Positions 44,061 to 56,289 of a stretch of 64,000 nucleotides of DNA are shown here, in pieces. The DNA is from Neostapfia colusana (lineage: Eukaryota > Streptophyta > Magnoliopsida > Poales > Poaceae), in assembly GCA_030760725.1 (NCBI GenBank), contig JASWHV010000012.1:54901652-54965651 (forward strand), given 5' to 3'. The position numbers and the translations under genes were made by a program. The notes beneath the pieces were generated by a model that saw only the letters and a list, made by a program, of their open reading frames with translations, was not told the origin of the DNA and did not search any database. Each line of letters opens with the position of its first letter. The first letter of the stretch is position 1.

Positions 44061-45773
44061 TGTAGGATCGAAATACACGTGTAAAGCTACCAGAGGGGGG
44101 GTGAATGGTAGATAAAAACTTTTTAGCGGAAGCAACAAAACACCCCTCAGCAGAAAACCGATCTGTTAAAGAAACCGTGTGTGCGACTAATCTAAACGTG
44201 TTCAACTGTGACAAAACTAGTATATATTGTAGAGAATCAAGTCACGAAGACGTCACAACATGAATCATGAAAATCCGTTGAGAGAACCTCAAGTTACGAT
44301 CGAAAGATCGAACAAAGATCAATCTGTCCTACGCGAGAAACAGTTCTGGAATACTGCAAAGAAACTCGTGTAGATCAGAAACCACATATTCAATGACCGT
44401 GAAATTTTCAAAGATGATAGATAATCAAGTTGTGAAGACAACCCAAAAAGAAGCACATCAATTGGATCTGTAAAACTCGAGTTATGATAAAACCACCGAA
44501 GCAAGGTAGTGCTGAACAGAAACTCGACGAGAAAAACTTGTCTGAAACAAGTCGGACGAACAAGGCACAAAAGTTCCTTTAGAATACGAATTTTATTTAT
44601 CAAAACACAAGAGGAACAACCCCAAAGTCATGCACAACGAGCTCTGGCCTCCCTTGCTTATATAACCAGCCCGAAGGCCAACTCAACTCAAACTAGGACT
44701 CCTACTCCTACTTGGATTCAAACTGTAACTTTCCAATACTGTTTGGGACTCTTCTATATGCAGATAGAAGCAATCTTAAGACTTCCAAACACCTTAGGAA
44801 CGTATCCCACATTTCTAAAATAACTCAAATTCGTGACCCACACGAAATCCTATCAGAACCAACTCAAAACTTTCCATGTTTGAGTCAAACACGACTCAGC
44901 CGCAGCCTGAGTCCATAACCTAGTCGGTTGGACCTTTCCGACCAATTGTTTACGTTCACATCTCTTCATCACGCCTTGGAACCATGCAGCCACGTCCATG
45001 CACTCCTTGCACACGTGCAAACATCTTCCAACGACGTCCAAGATACCTTCATATGCATTGTTCTTGATTCAAACATACTACACAACCTCCCGATCAACTC
45101 AACCACAATTCCTCCCGAACTTAGTTGTTGAACCTCATCTTCTCCCTAAGAATAGTTCAATGGATCCCGTCACCAGCCATGTCTTGAACTCAAGCAACAC
45201 CTGCACATGAATAAACAACCAATACTTCCGAGCACAAGACCTCGACTTGACTCTCATTAGTTCCGAAACTACAACATCTTACGTGAGCACCTAACATAAG
45301 CATGTTGTAAACCATAGCAAAATGATATCAGCCATAACCACCAAAACACACCAAAAACTTAGTAAAATAATACTAAGCAAACTTTCCATAAGAGTAAAGC
45401 AAGTTTGAAACATTGCAAGTTAAAAGAAGAACCATTGCAATCAAGATCCGAACCTTACCAAAGCTATCCGGACCTTGAACCGGAGCTTACCAAAGCTAGT
45501 CGGACCCAGCGCCGGAGCTTAATAAAGCTTAGTCGGACCTAGCACGGAACTTACCAAAGCTAATAGGACCTAGCACCGGAGCTAGCAAAAACAAGTCGGA
45601 CCTAGCCAAAATAAGTCAGACCTAGACAAAGCAAGTCGGACCTTACGTCGGTCCTTGCCGGAGCTACCCAAAACAAGTCAGACCTATCGTCGGACCTTGT
45701 TAAAAAGGTGTTTTGGTAGTATTCAAAACTTTTATCGTCAAAGCCAATGTATTCAGCACACATAGGTCTCACA
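44061..45773 (-). repeat. 5' LTR of the copia element (1713 bp)
   Basis: Partner of 35809-37523. It contains a TATA box at 44658-44665 and the CGGACCT block at about 45440-45695. Confidence 0.93.
45440..45695. repeat. CGGACCT repeat block in copia U3 (5' LTR)
   Basis: Second copy of the block at 37190-37450, with single-base changes and the same unit order. Confidence 0.75.
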
Positions 45774-45778
45774 GTACG
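45774..45778. repeat. Target-site duplication GTACG (right of copia)
   Basis: Matches 35804-35808. From here LTR2 resumes as CCCACCCGTGGAGCTGC. Confidence 0.95.
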
Positions 45779-48700
45779 CCCACCCGTGGAGCTGCACAGC
45801 ACGCTCACTCGATGTCGTACGGGACAACCTTTCACCCAACAGCCCAACCGTCGAACCGGTCACACCGAAATGGACAGGAGGTTCCCTACACAGAGCATCT
45901 CTCTATGCCCGTTAGCAGATTTCCACCTTTCTGCCCTCAACCTACACCTATAAATCGGTGCGTTATGCCTCGACGGCCGGAGGTTTAGGTTACATCGGTT
46001 TATCGGGGCCCATATATCCGATATGCCTTCGGTACGTTCAATACTTGTTCAGCAGGGCCGCACATGGATCGGTCCAGAATCGACACGGACAGGGCTGCGC
46101 TCACAAGACTTCCTCTTGCTGCACCCTAGCCCCTGTCTAGTCTCATTTTCTTTCTAAAGTAATCTCACATCACTTGAACCAATCCCGTGTGTCCCCAAAC
46201 CTAACTCGTGCGTAGATTCCAACTACTGGACTTGTACCGGAGATTCCATGAATCATTAAGCATAGCCTGTCTACTCGAGGACTTAGACACTGCCCTCACT
46301 CTTGTGGGAAAATCTGGTTATGCACATGGGTTTCATCCATCCTACACCGAATGCACATCCATAACCCATACTAAGTATTTATAAAGCAAAACTTTGAAAA
46401 ATTGGTTAATGTAAACCGGGGCTTGCATTGTTGCTGCTGGTCAGATGTTAAGGCTTCGTCCGGAAGAAGGAAGTCGAGTACTTCTGGGGTCTCCTCGCCT
46501 TCAGGGACTACACGTAAACAATATACTATATGTCAATTTAAATGCAATGTTTAGAACTAAATAAGTAATTACCATACCTCTAGCTATCCCTCCCCTTTCG
46601 TTCTGAAATTTTTATGGTGGCTTGGTAGGGTCCTAACCAGAGTCTTGACCAAGTTTCATTTTAAACAAAGTTCATTTGAGCTTTGTACAAATTAAAGCCT
46701 ATTTGGTTATTAGTAGAGCCTCTAAGGAATTCCAGGGGTTTTCATGGCTCCAACCATTACTTTCTGGAAACTATAATTTGAGATGGTTCCAATGAAATTG
46801 GTTTCATGTCATTTGAAGAATTCTAGATGAAGTTATGCCCTAAGCAAGATTGGAGAAAAATCTGAAAATGTTTCTGTACATTTTTCTATTTTCTCAGGGC
46901 AGTTCAATTAATCACATCATTAGGGGGGAAATGAACTTGGATGAGTCTGAAATTTTTCCTGTGACTCAAAGATTTTCCAATGAACCTCCCAGCCAAATTT
47001 CAGAATTTTTCATAAAGTAATTCTCCAGATAAAATTCCTAACAGTTTAAACTTTAGGGAATTAATTCTGGAAAACTATTAAGTTTCATGAGCTGAAATTT
47101 GTTCTGCTGGAACATACTCAAAAAGATGAATTTAGCAAAACTTAGTTCACTAAATTTGGAGCTTCCTAGCAAAAGTTATATGCATTTGAAGTTTGAACCA
47201 AAATCTGAAAATCATGGAAATGTTTAAACTTGGGTTGTGGGCCCCACCCTTTAAACCGGCCCACTGCGATCGCGGCCACATACGCAGCCCACGGGGTTTC
47301 ACCCGCGCTGCCGCACCGGATACCGGCCGCAAAATGGTCCCCGCTGGAAACAGGGACTGACCGGTGGACCCGCCCTCCCCCCCCTCGTCTACCTCGCAAC
47401 ACCCCGCGACCTCCGCGGCGGCGCTTCACCGGGGCGCCGGCCATTTCACTGCACGACCTTCGTCAGATTTCGCCGCCTGTGCTCAACTTTGCTCGGGGAA
47501 CACGTTGGTGCACTCACCGAAGCTCGGTGATGGACGGAACCATGCCCGCGACGGTGACAGCGGCGATCCCCACTCCGGCGATGTCGCCTGAGCTACTCAG
47601 GGCCTTATTTTCAGAACGGTTTGCTCCTACAGCTCCGTTGTGGCATGATGAGCATGAAAATGAACTTGGTTTTCCATGGAAACGGCTGGAGCTAGGACTT
47701 CACCATCGACCTAGGGCTAAAACGGCGGATGCTCGAAAAACTCGAATAGCAGCGCCAAAACTCGATGGTTTTTTATGGTCTTTGATCCTAGGTGGCCGTG
47801 GGGACGTGTAGAACATGTGCTTAGCTTGGTTTACGCAGTGGTGGACCGATCACCACGAATTTTGGATTCTTGGCTAGCTCGGTACTTTGAACACCGAGGA
47901 CTAAACATGGAAATTCTCTCCCGACAGGGCACGAAAAGAGGTAGGGTTTTCACCGTGAGTTCGAGCAGCCTCCGGCGCGTCTATTTGCTGTTGATCGTCG
48001 GTCACGAGAGCGCTCAGATCAGCGGCGCACCGAGGACCCGAGGAGAGCGGCCGAAAGGTGAATGTTTTCGGTCGAGCGCGTGTGAAAGCCAGCCGGTTTC
48101 CGTGTGAGCTGCGAGAGATGGCTTCGTGGGCAGGCAAGAGCGCAGCGCAAGCCTCCAGCACGACACCATCTCGTCGCGGTGGCCGCTCGGCAGTTGCTGG
48201 GTGGCGCCCGCTGCGGTTTCCCGTGGAACAGAGCCCATGGGCAACTTGATAAGGGCATTTGACTGTCAGGTGGGCCCCTGCCTCCCCCCTAATCCTCTCT
48301 TTTGTTGCAAATATCTCAACTACTCAGTCTTGAAAAGGAAACTTAGCCATCAATCGAGAGGAGGAATTTGAATTCATCAGTTTGAAACTGGTTCGGCCAA
48401 ATTCCCTTCACATTTGAATTTGAAATTCCAAATTCAGTTTGAATTATTGCAAATTTGGCTCCCGACAAGATGAAGTCCAATGGGGATGAAAATTGGTGGA
48501 CTAACTCAGAAAAATGTGCTGAGTTTGAATATGATGTCTACTTTTAAATTCAAGTGATGAAAGTGGCTGCAATTTGAATTTGCAATCAAATTGGCCCCTT
48601 TTTCAAATGTCTCCAAAAGTGCCTCAAAAAGTATTGGATTTGCATGAAATTTGGCCTGAGCCTTCCCAAGACTATTTAAGGTCTAGGGGTGAGCTCTAAC

Positions 48701-48879
48701 TTTCATGTTTATGTGTATGACTCCTACTTTTTGAGATTAGGGTTTTCCCCTCTAATCACCCCTTTTGATGGTGTTTACTTGCTCTTCACAAGTGTTCATA
48801 TGCTATCTACAAAATGAACTGTGGTGTTGTGAGGTGATGAAAAGAACACTTTTGCAAGTCACATTCTTGGGCTTTTACA
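45779..48879 (-). repeat. LTR2, right segment
   Basis: It continues LTR2 to GGGCTTTTACA. Its length, 3101 bases, equals LTR1 18078-21178. It contains the same AT-rich middle and GC-rich part (47230-48260). No gene is supported. Confidence 0.9.
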
Positions 48880-48893
48880 TCCCTCCCCCCTTA
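48880..48893 (-). other. Polypurine tract of element B
   Basis: TAAGGGGGGAGGGA on the minus strand, abutting LTR2, which marks LTR2 as the 3' LTR of internal B. Confidence 0.85.
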
Positions 48894-48945
48894 AAAGAAT
48901 CTCGTCCCGAGATTACAAAAGAAGAGACAGTGATATAATAGGAAC

Positions 48946-50180
48946 TCACCAGTGATGAGACGCCATGAACTCCGGGTAGTTTGAGCGAAGGAATTCCTTG
49001 CTCTCCCACATCGCTTCTATGGCGGTGTGGTTACTCCACAGTATCTTGTAGAACCACAGCGTTCGGCTATGTGTGATCCGGGCCTTCTCATCAATAATTG
49101 CCACCGGATATTCAGCATACGACAAATCTGGTTGCAGCCCGCCGATGTCTTCGGTGGGAACAGCAGCCGTATACTTCAGACATTTTCGTAGTTGTGAAAC
49201 ATGGAAAACGTCGTGAACATCAGCGAGAGATACCGGTAGTTCCAATCTATACGCCACTGGTACACACTTCTCGGTGATAGAATAGGGCCCAATGAATCGG
49301 GCAGCGAGTGGCCCCTTTACGCCGAACCGGTGCACGCCTTTCATCGGAGCTACAGGGAGGTACGCGTGTTCCCCGATGTCAAAGTGCAACGGCCTACGCC
49401 TCTTATCAGCGTATCTTTTCTGTCGGGATTGAGCGGCCTTCAAGTTGGCTTGAATCATCCGAACACGCTCTTCGGCGTCGTTCACCACATCAACCCCGAA
49501 TGTGACCCTTTCACCGGACTCACACCAGTTCAATGGGGTGCGGCATTTGCGACCGTATAGAGCCTCATATGGTGCCAACATGATACTCGCTTGATAGCCA
49601 TTGTTGTACAAGAATTCTGCCAACGGTAGATGATCATACCAGTTTCTATAGGTGGTGGATTGCACACACTCTCAACATGTCTTCTAGTACTTGGTTCACC
49701 CTCTCAGTTTGTCCATCTGTCTGAGGGTGGTAGGCGGAGCTTCTAAACAGCTTAGTGCCCACTGCAGCTTGCAACTGCTCCCAGAAACGAGATACAAATA
49801 ATGCACCACGATCTGAGACTATGGTCTTGGGTACCCCATGTAGGCATAGAATCCTTGCAATGTATAGCTCCGCATATTTGCTGGCATTGTAACGTGTATG
49901 CACAGGAATGAAGTGAGCCGACTTGGTTAATCGGTCAACGATTACCCAAATGGAATCATGCTTGTTGGAAGTCAGGGGTAATCCCACAATGAAATCCATG
50001 CTCACATCTTCCCATTTCCATGCCGGGATTTTCAGGGGTTGCAGCAGCCCTGATTTCCTCATATGGTCCTCTTTCACTCGTCTACACGTATCACACTCGG
50101 ATACGTACTTAGCCACTTCCCACTTCATCCGTGTACACCAAAATTTCTTTTTCAAATCTTGGTACATTTTGTTGCTGCCC
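48946..50180 (-). pseudogene. Integrase, element B (A-like half)
   Basis: The zinc finger CDTCRRVKEDHMRKSG is followed by the core in the 50167-49646 frame: WEDVSMDFIVGLPLTSNKHD (first Asp), HGVPKTIVSDRGALFV and HPQTDGQTERVNQVLEDML. A frameshift near 49650-49665 passes to YNNGYQASIMLAPYEALY, GPYSITEKCV, VHDVFHVSQLRKCLK and the tail EYPVAIIDEKARITHSRT, ending at 48946. Base for base this stretch follows element A much more closely than C, for example at 49780-49920. Confidence 0.88.
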
Positions 50181-50957
50181 AGATGAATGGATTATTTAGA
50201 CAAGTGAGCTTCATCAAGAATCTTCTTCCTCAGCTCCATATTCCGGGGTATGACTACGCGGTCATTGAACCACAGCGTCACCTCATCATCTTTCTGGAAA
50301 CATTTGATTTCCCCATTGTCTATCCGTCTCTGGAGATGTTCCATACCCTTGTCAACTTTCTATGCTGCAATGATCTCCTCTCTAATTGTAGGGATGAGGG
50401 AAAGGTTGTAGAGCGATCCATAAGGAACCAAGTATAAACTCGGGTCTTCCTCCTCCACCGGTGTAATGGTGAGGTTATGGACATGTGATTTCCGACTCAG
50501 CACGTCGGCAACCACATTTGCCTTGCCGGGGTGGTAATGAATCTCAATCTCATAGTCTTTGATTAGTTCTAACCACCTTCTTTGCCTCATATTCAGCTCC
50601 TTCTGGGTGAAAATGTACTTCAATCTCTTGTGGTCGGTGTAGAGATGCACCAAATTCCCCAGGAGATAGTGCCTCCACATTTTCAACGCCAAAACCACAG
50701 CAGCAAGCTCAAGATGAAGAGTCGAATAGTGCTGCTCATGGTTCCGAAGTTGGCGTGAGCCACATGCGACCACACGTCCTTCCTGCATCAACACGCAGCC
50801 GAGCCCAATACCGGACGCATCACAATACACGTCAAAGGGCTTAGTTGTATCCGGTTGAGCTAAGACCGGGGCTGTTCTGAGATGGTTCACTAATGCTTGG
50901 AACGCTCCTTCATATGCCATGTTCCAAACATATTTGGTTCCCTTCTTCAACACTTAT
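50180..50957 (-). pseudogene. RNase H and linker, element B (C-like half, truncated)
   Basis: RNase H motifs YCDASGIGLGCVL, YTDHKRLKYIF and HPGKANVVADVLSRK are in the 50953-50360 frame. That frame ends in a TAG at 50360-50362, after REEIIAA. The same stop occurs in element C (56287-56289) but not in A. The stretch follows C closely. It is cut at about 50957 after LLKKGTKYVW, where sequence jumps toward LTR3, so RT, protease, gag and leader of B are lost. Confidence 0.88.
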
Positions 50958-50965
50958 AGCTTCAC

Positions 50966-53900
50966 TAAGTTTGTACAACTCACTCCCGTCTACCTAGCAA
51001 AAGTAGGGCCCCCTGCCCTAGGTCAACCCACACTAGCTGCACTCCTCAGCTCAGCGCGGTGTGTACGGCTCCCACTCAGCCGTGGTCCCCGACGGAGTGT
51101 AGCCCTCGCCGTGGACTCGTAACCCGAGTCCGTGGGATGCTCCTCACCTGAAAAACACTTATAGCAGCAACCATGAGCACGAGGCTCAACAAGACTTAAC
51201 CGACTCACCTAGGCATGAAACTCTAATGCAGTTGGTACGAACATGGGATGGTAAATTTCAGTAAATGGACACGCCTACAAGTACATCCTTAATTCATCTT
51301 TTAGCCACAAGTTAACAGTTCATGAATAAGAAACTTAGTAAGCAATATTTGGTGGCACACATGTAGCAACACAAGTTTTTATCATAACAGCAATATTGAA
51401 TCATTACATTTCATACATTAGCCTACGTCATGACTCAGTGACCAAGTGGTACTCTTCACCACGAGGGACGTCGAATTGACTCGATATACACCTGCAGGGA
51501 CACCCAAAGAGCACGTCACGTACGCCCACCCGTGGAGCTGCACAGCACGCTCACTCGATGTTGTACGGGACAACCTTTCACCCAACAGCCCAAACGTCGA
51601 ACAGGTCACACCGAAACGAGCAGGAGGTTCCCTACACGGAGCATCTCTCTATTCCTGTTAGCAGATTTCCACCTTGCTGCCCTCTGCCTACACCTATAAA
51701 TCGGTGCGTTATGCCTCGACGCCCGGAGGTATAGGTTACATCGATTTATCGGGGCCCATATATCCGATATGCCTTGGGTACGTTCAAACTTGATCAGCGT
51801 GGGATGCACACGGATCGGTCCTCAATCGACACGGACAGGGATGCGCACACAAGACTTCCTCTTGCTGCGCCCTAGCCCCTGCCTAGTCTCATTTTCATTA
51901 CTAAAGTGATCTCACATCACTCGAACCAATCCCGTGTGTCCCAAGCTACTCCGCGAGTAGATTCCAACTACTCGACTTGTACCGACGTTCTATGAATCAT
52001 TAAGCATAGCCTGTCTACTCGAGGACTTAGACATTACCCTCACTCTTATAGGAAATCTGGTTATGCACTTGGGTTTCATCCATCCTACACCTAATGCACA
52101 TTCATACACCACACTAAGTATTCATAAAACAAAACTTTGAAAATGGGTTAATGCAAACCGGGGCTTGCCTTGTTGCTGCTGGTCAGTGGTTAGGGCTTCG
52201 TCCGGAAGAACGAAGTCGAGCACTTCCGGAGTTTCTTCGCCATCAGCAACTACACGTCAACGAGATACTATATGTCAATTCAAATGCAATGTTTAGAACT
52301 GAATAAGAAATTACTATAACTCTAGCTAGCCCTCCCCTTTGGTTCTGAAATTTTTTTATGGTGGCTTGGTAGGGTCCTAACCAGAGTCTTGACCATGTTT
52401 CATTTGAAACAAAGTTCATTTGAGCTTTGTATAAATGAAAGCCTATTTGGTCATTAGTAGAGCCTCTAAGGAATTCCAGGGATTTTCATGGCTCCAACCA
52501 TTACTTTCTGGAAACTAGAATTTGAGATGGTTCTAATGGAATTGGTTTCATGTCATTTGAAGAATTCTAGATGGAGTTATGCCCTAAACAAGATTTGAGG
52601 AAATCTGAAAAATCTTTCTGGACATTTTTCTATTTTCTCAGGGCAGTTCACTTAATCACACCATTAGGGGGACTAAATGAACTTGGATGGGTCTGAAAAT
52701 GTTACTGTGACTCAAGGATTTTCCAATGAACCTCTCAGTCAAATTTCAAAATTTTTCATAAAGTAATTCTCAAGATAAAATTCCTAAAATTTAAATTTTA
52801 GGGAATTAATTCGGGAAAACTATTTAGTTTCATGAGCTGAAATTTGTGTTGCTGGAAAGTACTAAAAAAGCTGAGTTCAGCAAAATTTGTTCACTGAATT
52901 TGGAGCTTCCTAGCAGAAGTTATGTGCATTTGAAGTTTGAACCCAATCTGAAAATTCAAATAAAGTTTAAACCGGCTGGTGGGGTCCCCAGCTACATGTT
53001 AGCACCGCAGCAAAGCCACAACGGAGTCCAATGCATTTTCCCACGTAGTCGCACGAGATCCTGGCCACAACCGATCCGATGTTTAAACTAACTGTCGCTG
53101 ACACGCGGGACCCACCCGAGGCTTCTTCTTCCTCAGGTCAATTCCCGCCCCCGCGCTGCTACCTCGCCGGACTCTCACCGGAGCTCGCCGGGTTGGCGTT
53201 TCCGGCCGACTCTCGGCCTGAGGCTCGCCGCCTCTTGGTTTACAGCCACGGGGAACCTTTTGGTGGTGTCTGTGGAGGCGCTAAGGAACCAGAAACATGC
53301 CGGCGACGTGTGGCGGCCTCGAAAGTGGTCCGGCAACGTCGGCCGGTGGTTCCAGCCCATAAACGGCTCGAGTGATCGGCTCTAGAGCACCCTTGACAGC
53401 TAGAGAAACTCGGCAAGGACGCAAGCAAGCGCGGCAACAACGGCTACCATACTTTCACCGTGCGCCCGAGAGTCGGGTTGCCATTTGAGCTTAGAAAGAC
53501 ATGAAATACCTCGTACCCCATTGGTTCCTAGCTAAGGCTATGAAGGAAAATCAACCGCTAGCAAGTCTAGTTCGCGTGTGCATGATTGGGTGGCCTAAGG
53601 ACGAAAATTGTGGATGAATTCGACGGATTCTTACCCGGAGGTCCGAGTGTATGCGCCGCGGGAAGAACGTCAAACTGAAGCTCGATGGTCCACCGTTGGA
53701 GCTGCAACTTGGCTAGGAGCAGCGTGACTATTCGGCGTGTCTCAGAGTGGCCTAGCTCGGCCGTGAAAGCCTTTGGTCTGAGCTGCCCACGGTGAGCCGG
53801 TGTCGGCTGTTTTTCTCAGTCACCGCCAAGAGCTCCCGAGCTAGGTTTAGGAGGCTAAAACTCGACTGTCTTCGGGCCGAGGAGGTAGAGAACGAGCAGC

Positions 53901-54808
53901 TGGTGTGCTTCTTGGCTAGGAGAGGTGCTGCACGCGAAGGCTCTGCCAAATTCTCGATTGAAGTCGAGCGGCGGCGGTCGGTTCGGTTCAGCGCGAGGGC
54001 GACGGGAGCAGTGAAGATATTCACGTGGCTGCGCGTGTTATCACCGCTGCAGCGGGTGCCCCCACGGCGTGGCCCGTCTGTGCAGTGTCCTTTTCACTCG
54101 GGCGCAGGAGCAGGAGCTGGCGCGCTGCGCTCGATCGACGTCGGTGAGAAACAGGCAGCGCTCGGTTGAGAATCAGCTCTTCCACTGACCTGCGGGCCCA
54201 TCTCTCCCCCTAATCCCTTTTTTCCAAATTATTCTGTAAATATCCCAGCTACTCTCCATTGAATGAGAGACTTAAGCACCAAGTCACAGTTTGAATTTGG
54301 TTTCCTAAATTTGGAATTGGTTTGGCTAAATTTGCTTCACATTTAAACTGAAATTCAAACTCAGTTTTGAATTAATACAAATTTAGCTCCCGTCAAGATG
54401 AAGTCCAATGGGGATGAAAATTGGTGGACTAACTCATAAAAATGTGCTGAGTTTGAATATGAAGTCCACTTTTGAATTCAAGTGATGAAAGTTGCTGCAA
54501 TTTGAATTTACATTCAAATTGGCCTCTTTTTCAAATGCCTCCAAAAGTGCCTCAACAAGTATTGGATTTGCATGAAATTTGGCCTGAGCCTTCCCAAGAC
54601 TAATTAAGGTATATGGGTGAGCTCAACCTTTCATGTTCATGTGCAAAGTCCTACCTTTTCGAAGTTAGGGCTTTCCCCTCTAATTACCCTTTTGATGGTG
54701 GTTACTTGCTCTTTACAAGTGTTCACAAGATATCCACAAGATGAGCTGTGGTGTTGTGAGGTGATAAAATTGATCACTTTTACATGTCCCTTTTCTTGGG
54801 CTTTTACA
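50966..54808 (-). repeat. LTR3 (3' LTR of element C, missing about 171 outer bases)
   Basis: It starts within the LTR at ACTAAGTTTGTACAACTC, equivalent to about 61556 of LTR4, and ends GGGCTTTTACA before a polypurine tract. It follows LTR4 closely; over the shared 2.4 kb the lengths differ by only about seven bases. It differs from LTR1/LTR2 mainly in the GC-rich part (53080-54180). The open frames at 53079-54169 have no recognisable product. Confidence 0.88.
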
Positions 54809-54822
54809 TCCCTCCCCCCTTA
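54809..54822 (-). other. Polypurine tract of element C
   Basis: TAAGGGGGGAGGGA on the minus strand, abutting LTR3. Confidence 0.85.
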
Positions 54823-54874
54823 AAAGAATCTCGTCCCGAGATTATAAAAGAAGAGGCAGCGACATAATAGAAAC

Positions 54875-56289
54875 TCACCCGTGCTGGGACGCCATGAACT
54901 CCGGGTAGTTTGAGCGAAGAAATTCTTCGCTCTCCCACGTCGCTTCTTCGGCGGTGTGGTTACTAGAGAGTATCTTGTAGAACCACAACGTTCAGCGACG
55001 TGTGGTTCGAGCCGTCTCATCAATAATTGCCACCGGATTTTCATCATACGTCAAATCCGGTTGCAGCTCACCGATGTCATCAGGGGAACAGCAGCCGTAT
55101 GCTTCAGAAATTTTTGCAGTTGTGAAATATCGAAAACGTCGTGAACACCCGCAAGAGATGCCGGCAGTTCCAGTCTATACGCCACTGGTCCACACTTCTT
55201 GGTGATGACATAGGGTCCAATGAATCGGGGAGCGAGCTTCCCCTTCACGCTGAACCGGTGCACGCCTTTCGTCGGAGATACACGGAGGTACACGTGCTCC
55301 CCGATGTCAAAGTGCAGCGGCCTATGCCTCTTATCAGCGTAGCTTTTCTGCCGGGATTGAACGGCCTTCAAGTTAGCTTGAATCATCCGAACGTGCTCGT
55401 CGGCGTCGTTCACCACATCAACCCCGAATGTGACCCTTTCACCAGTCTCACACCAGTTTAACGGGGTGCGGCATTTGCGACCATAGAGAGCCTCATATGG
55501 TGCCATTTTGATACTCGCCTGATAGCTGTTATTGTACGAGAATTCCGCCAACGGTAGGTGATCATCCCAGTTCTTACCGTGGTGGATGGCACATGCTCTC
55601 AACATGTCTTCCAGTACTTGGTTCACCCTCTCTGTTTGCCCATCTGTCTGAGGGTGATAGGCGGAGCTTCTAATCAGCTTAGTACCCAAAGCAGCATGCA
55701 ACTGCTCCCAGAAAAGAGATACAAATAGTGCCCCTCGGTCTGACACTATGGCCTTGGGTACTCCATGCAAGCATAGGATTCTTGCAATATACAACTCCGC
55801 ATATCTGTTGGCATGGAAATGTGTATGCACGGGAATGAAGTGAGCCGATTTGGTTAACCGGTCAACGATCACCCAAATTGAGTCATGTTTGTTGGAAGCC
55901 AGGGGTAATCCCACAATGAAATCCATGCTCACATCTTCCCACTTCCATGCTGGAATTTTCAGGGGTTGCAACAGCCCTGATTTGCTCATATGATCCGCTT
56001 TCACTCGTCTACACGTATCACACTCGGATACGTACTTAGCCACTTCCCGCTTCATCCATGTCCACCAAAATTTCTTTTTCAAATATGCGTACATTTTGTT
56101 GCTGCCTGGATGAATGGAGTATTTAGACAAGTGAGCTTCATCAAGAATCTTCTTCCTCAGCTCCATATTCCGGGGTATGACTACGCGGTCATTGAACCAC
56201 AGCGTCCCCTCATCATCTTTCTGGAAACATTTGATTTCCCCATTGTATATCCATCTCCGGAGATGTGCCATACCCTTGTCAACTTTCTA
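54875..56289 (-). pseudogene. Integrase with chromodomain-like tail, element C
   Basis: A 406-codon frame carries SIHPGSNKMYAYLKKKFWW and CDTCRRVKADHMSKSG (zinc finger), WEDVSMDFIVGLPLASNKHD, HGVPKAIVSDRGALFV and HPQTDGQTERVNQVLEDML (catalytic acids present), GPYVITKKCGP and VHDVFDISQLQKFLK. A frameshift near 55080 leaves the chromodomain-like tail (to the stop at 54875) out of phase. The stop at 56287-56289 separates it from RNase H. Confidence 0.9.

Larger units (their letters stand above)
35809..45773 (-). mobile_element. Sirevirus-type Ty1/copia element, complete, 9965 bp
   Basis: It has LTRs of 1715 and 1713 bp (TGTAGGATCG...GTCTCACA), the GTACG target duplication, a primer site and a polypurine tract. 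On the minus strand the order is gag, protease, integrase, RT, RNase H, which is the copia order. Sirevirus hallmarks are the large gag with two CCHC knuckles and a Cys-rich coiled-coil-like part, the long non-coding 3' region, and multiple polypurine tracts upstream of the 3' LTR. Frameshifts and stops break gag, protease, integrase and RT. About 14 differences in the first 250 LTR bases, counted by eye. Confidence 0.92.
17345..48879 (-). mobile_element. Element A: Ty3/gypsy with full LTR pair, hosting two later insertions
   Basis: LTR1 (17345-21178) and LTR2 (35198-35808 plus 45779-48879) bracket internal A (21179-35197). The part of the LTRs after the copia target site is the same length in both copies (3101 bases). 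A CRM element interrupts its gag and a copia element interrupts LTR2. Domain order on the minus strand is leader, gag, zinc knuckle, protease, RT, RNase H, integrase and chromodomain-like tail. About 20 differences in the first 360 bases of the LTR pair, counted by eye, suggest an insertion that is not recent. Confidence 0.85.
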
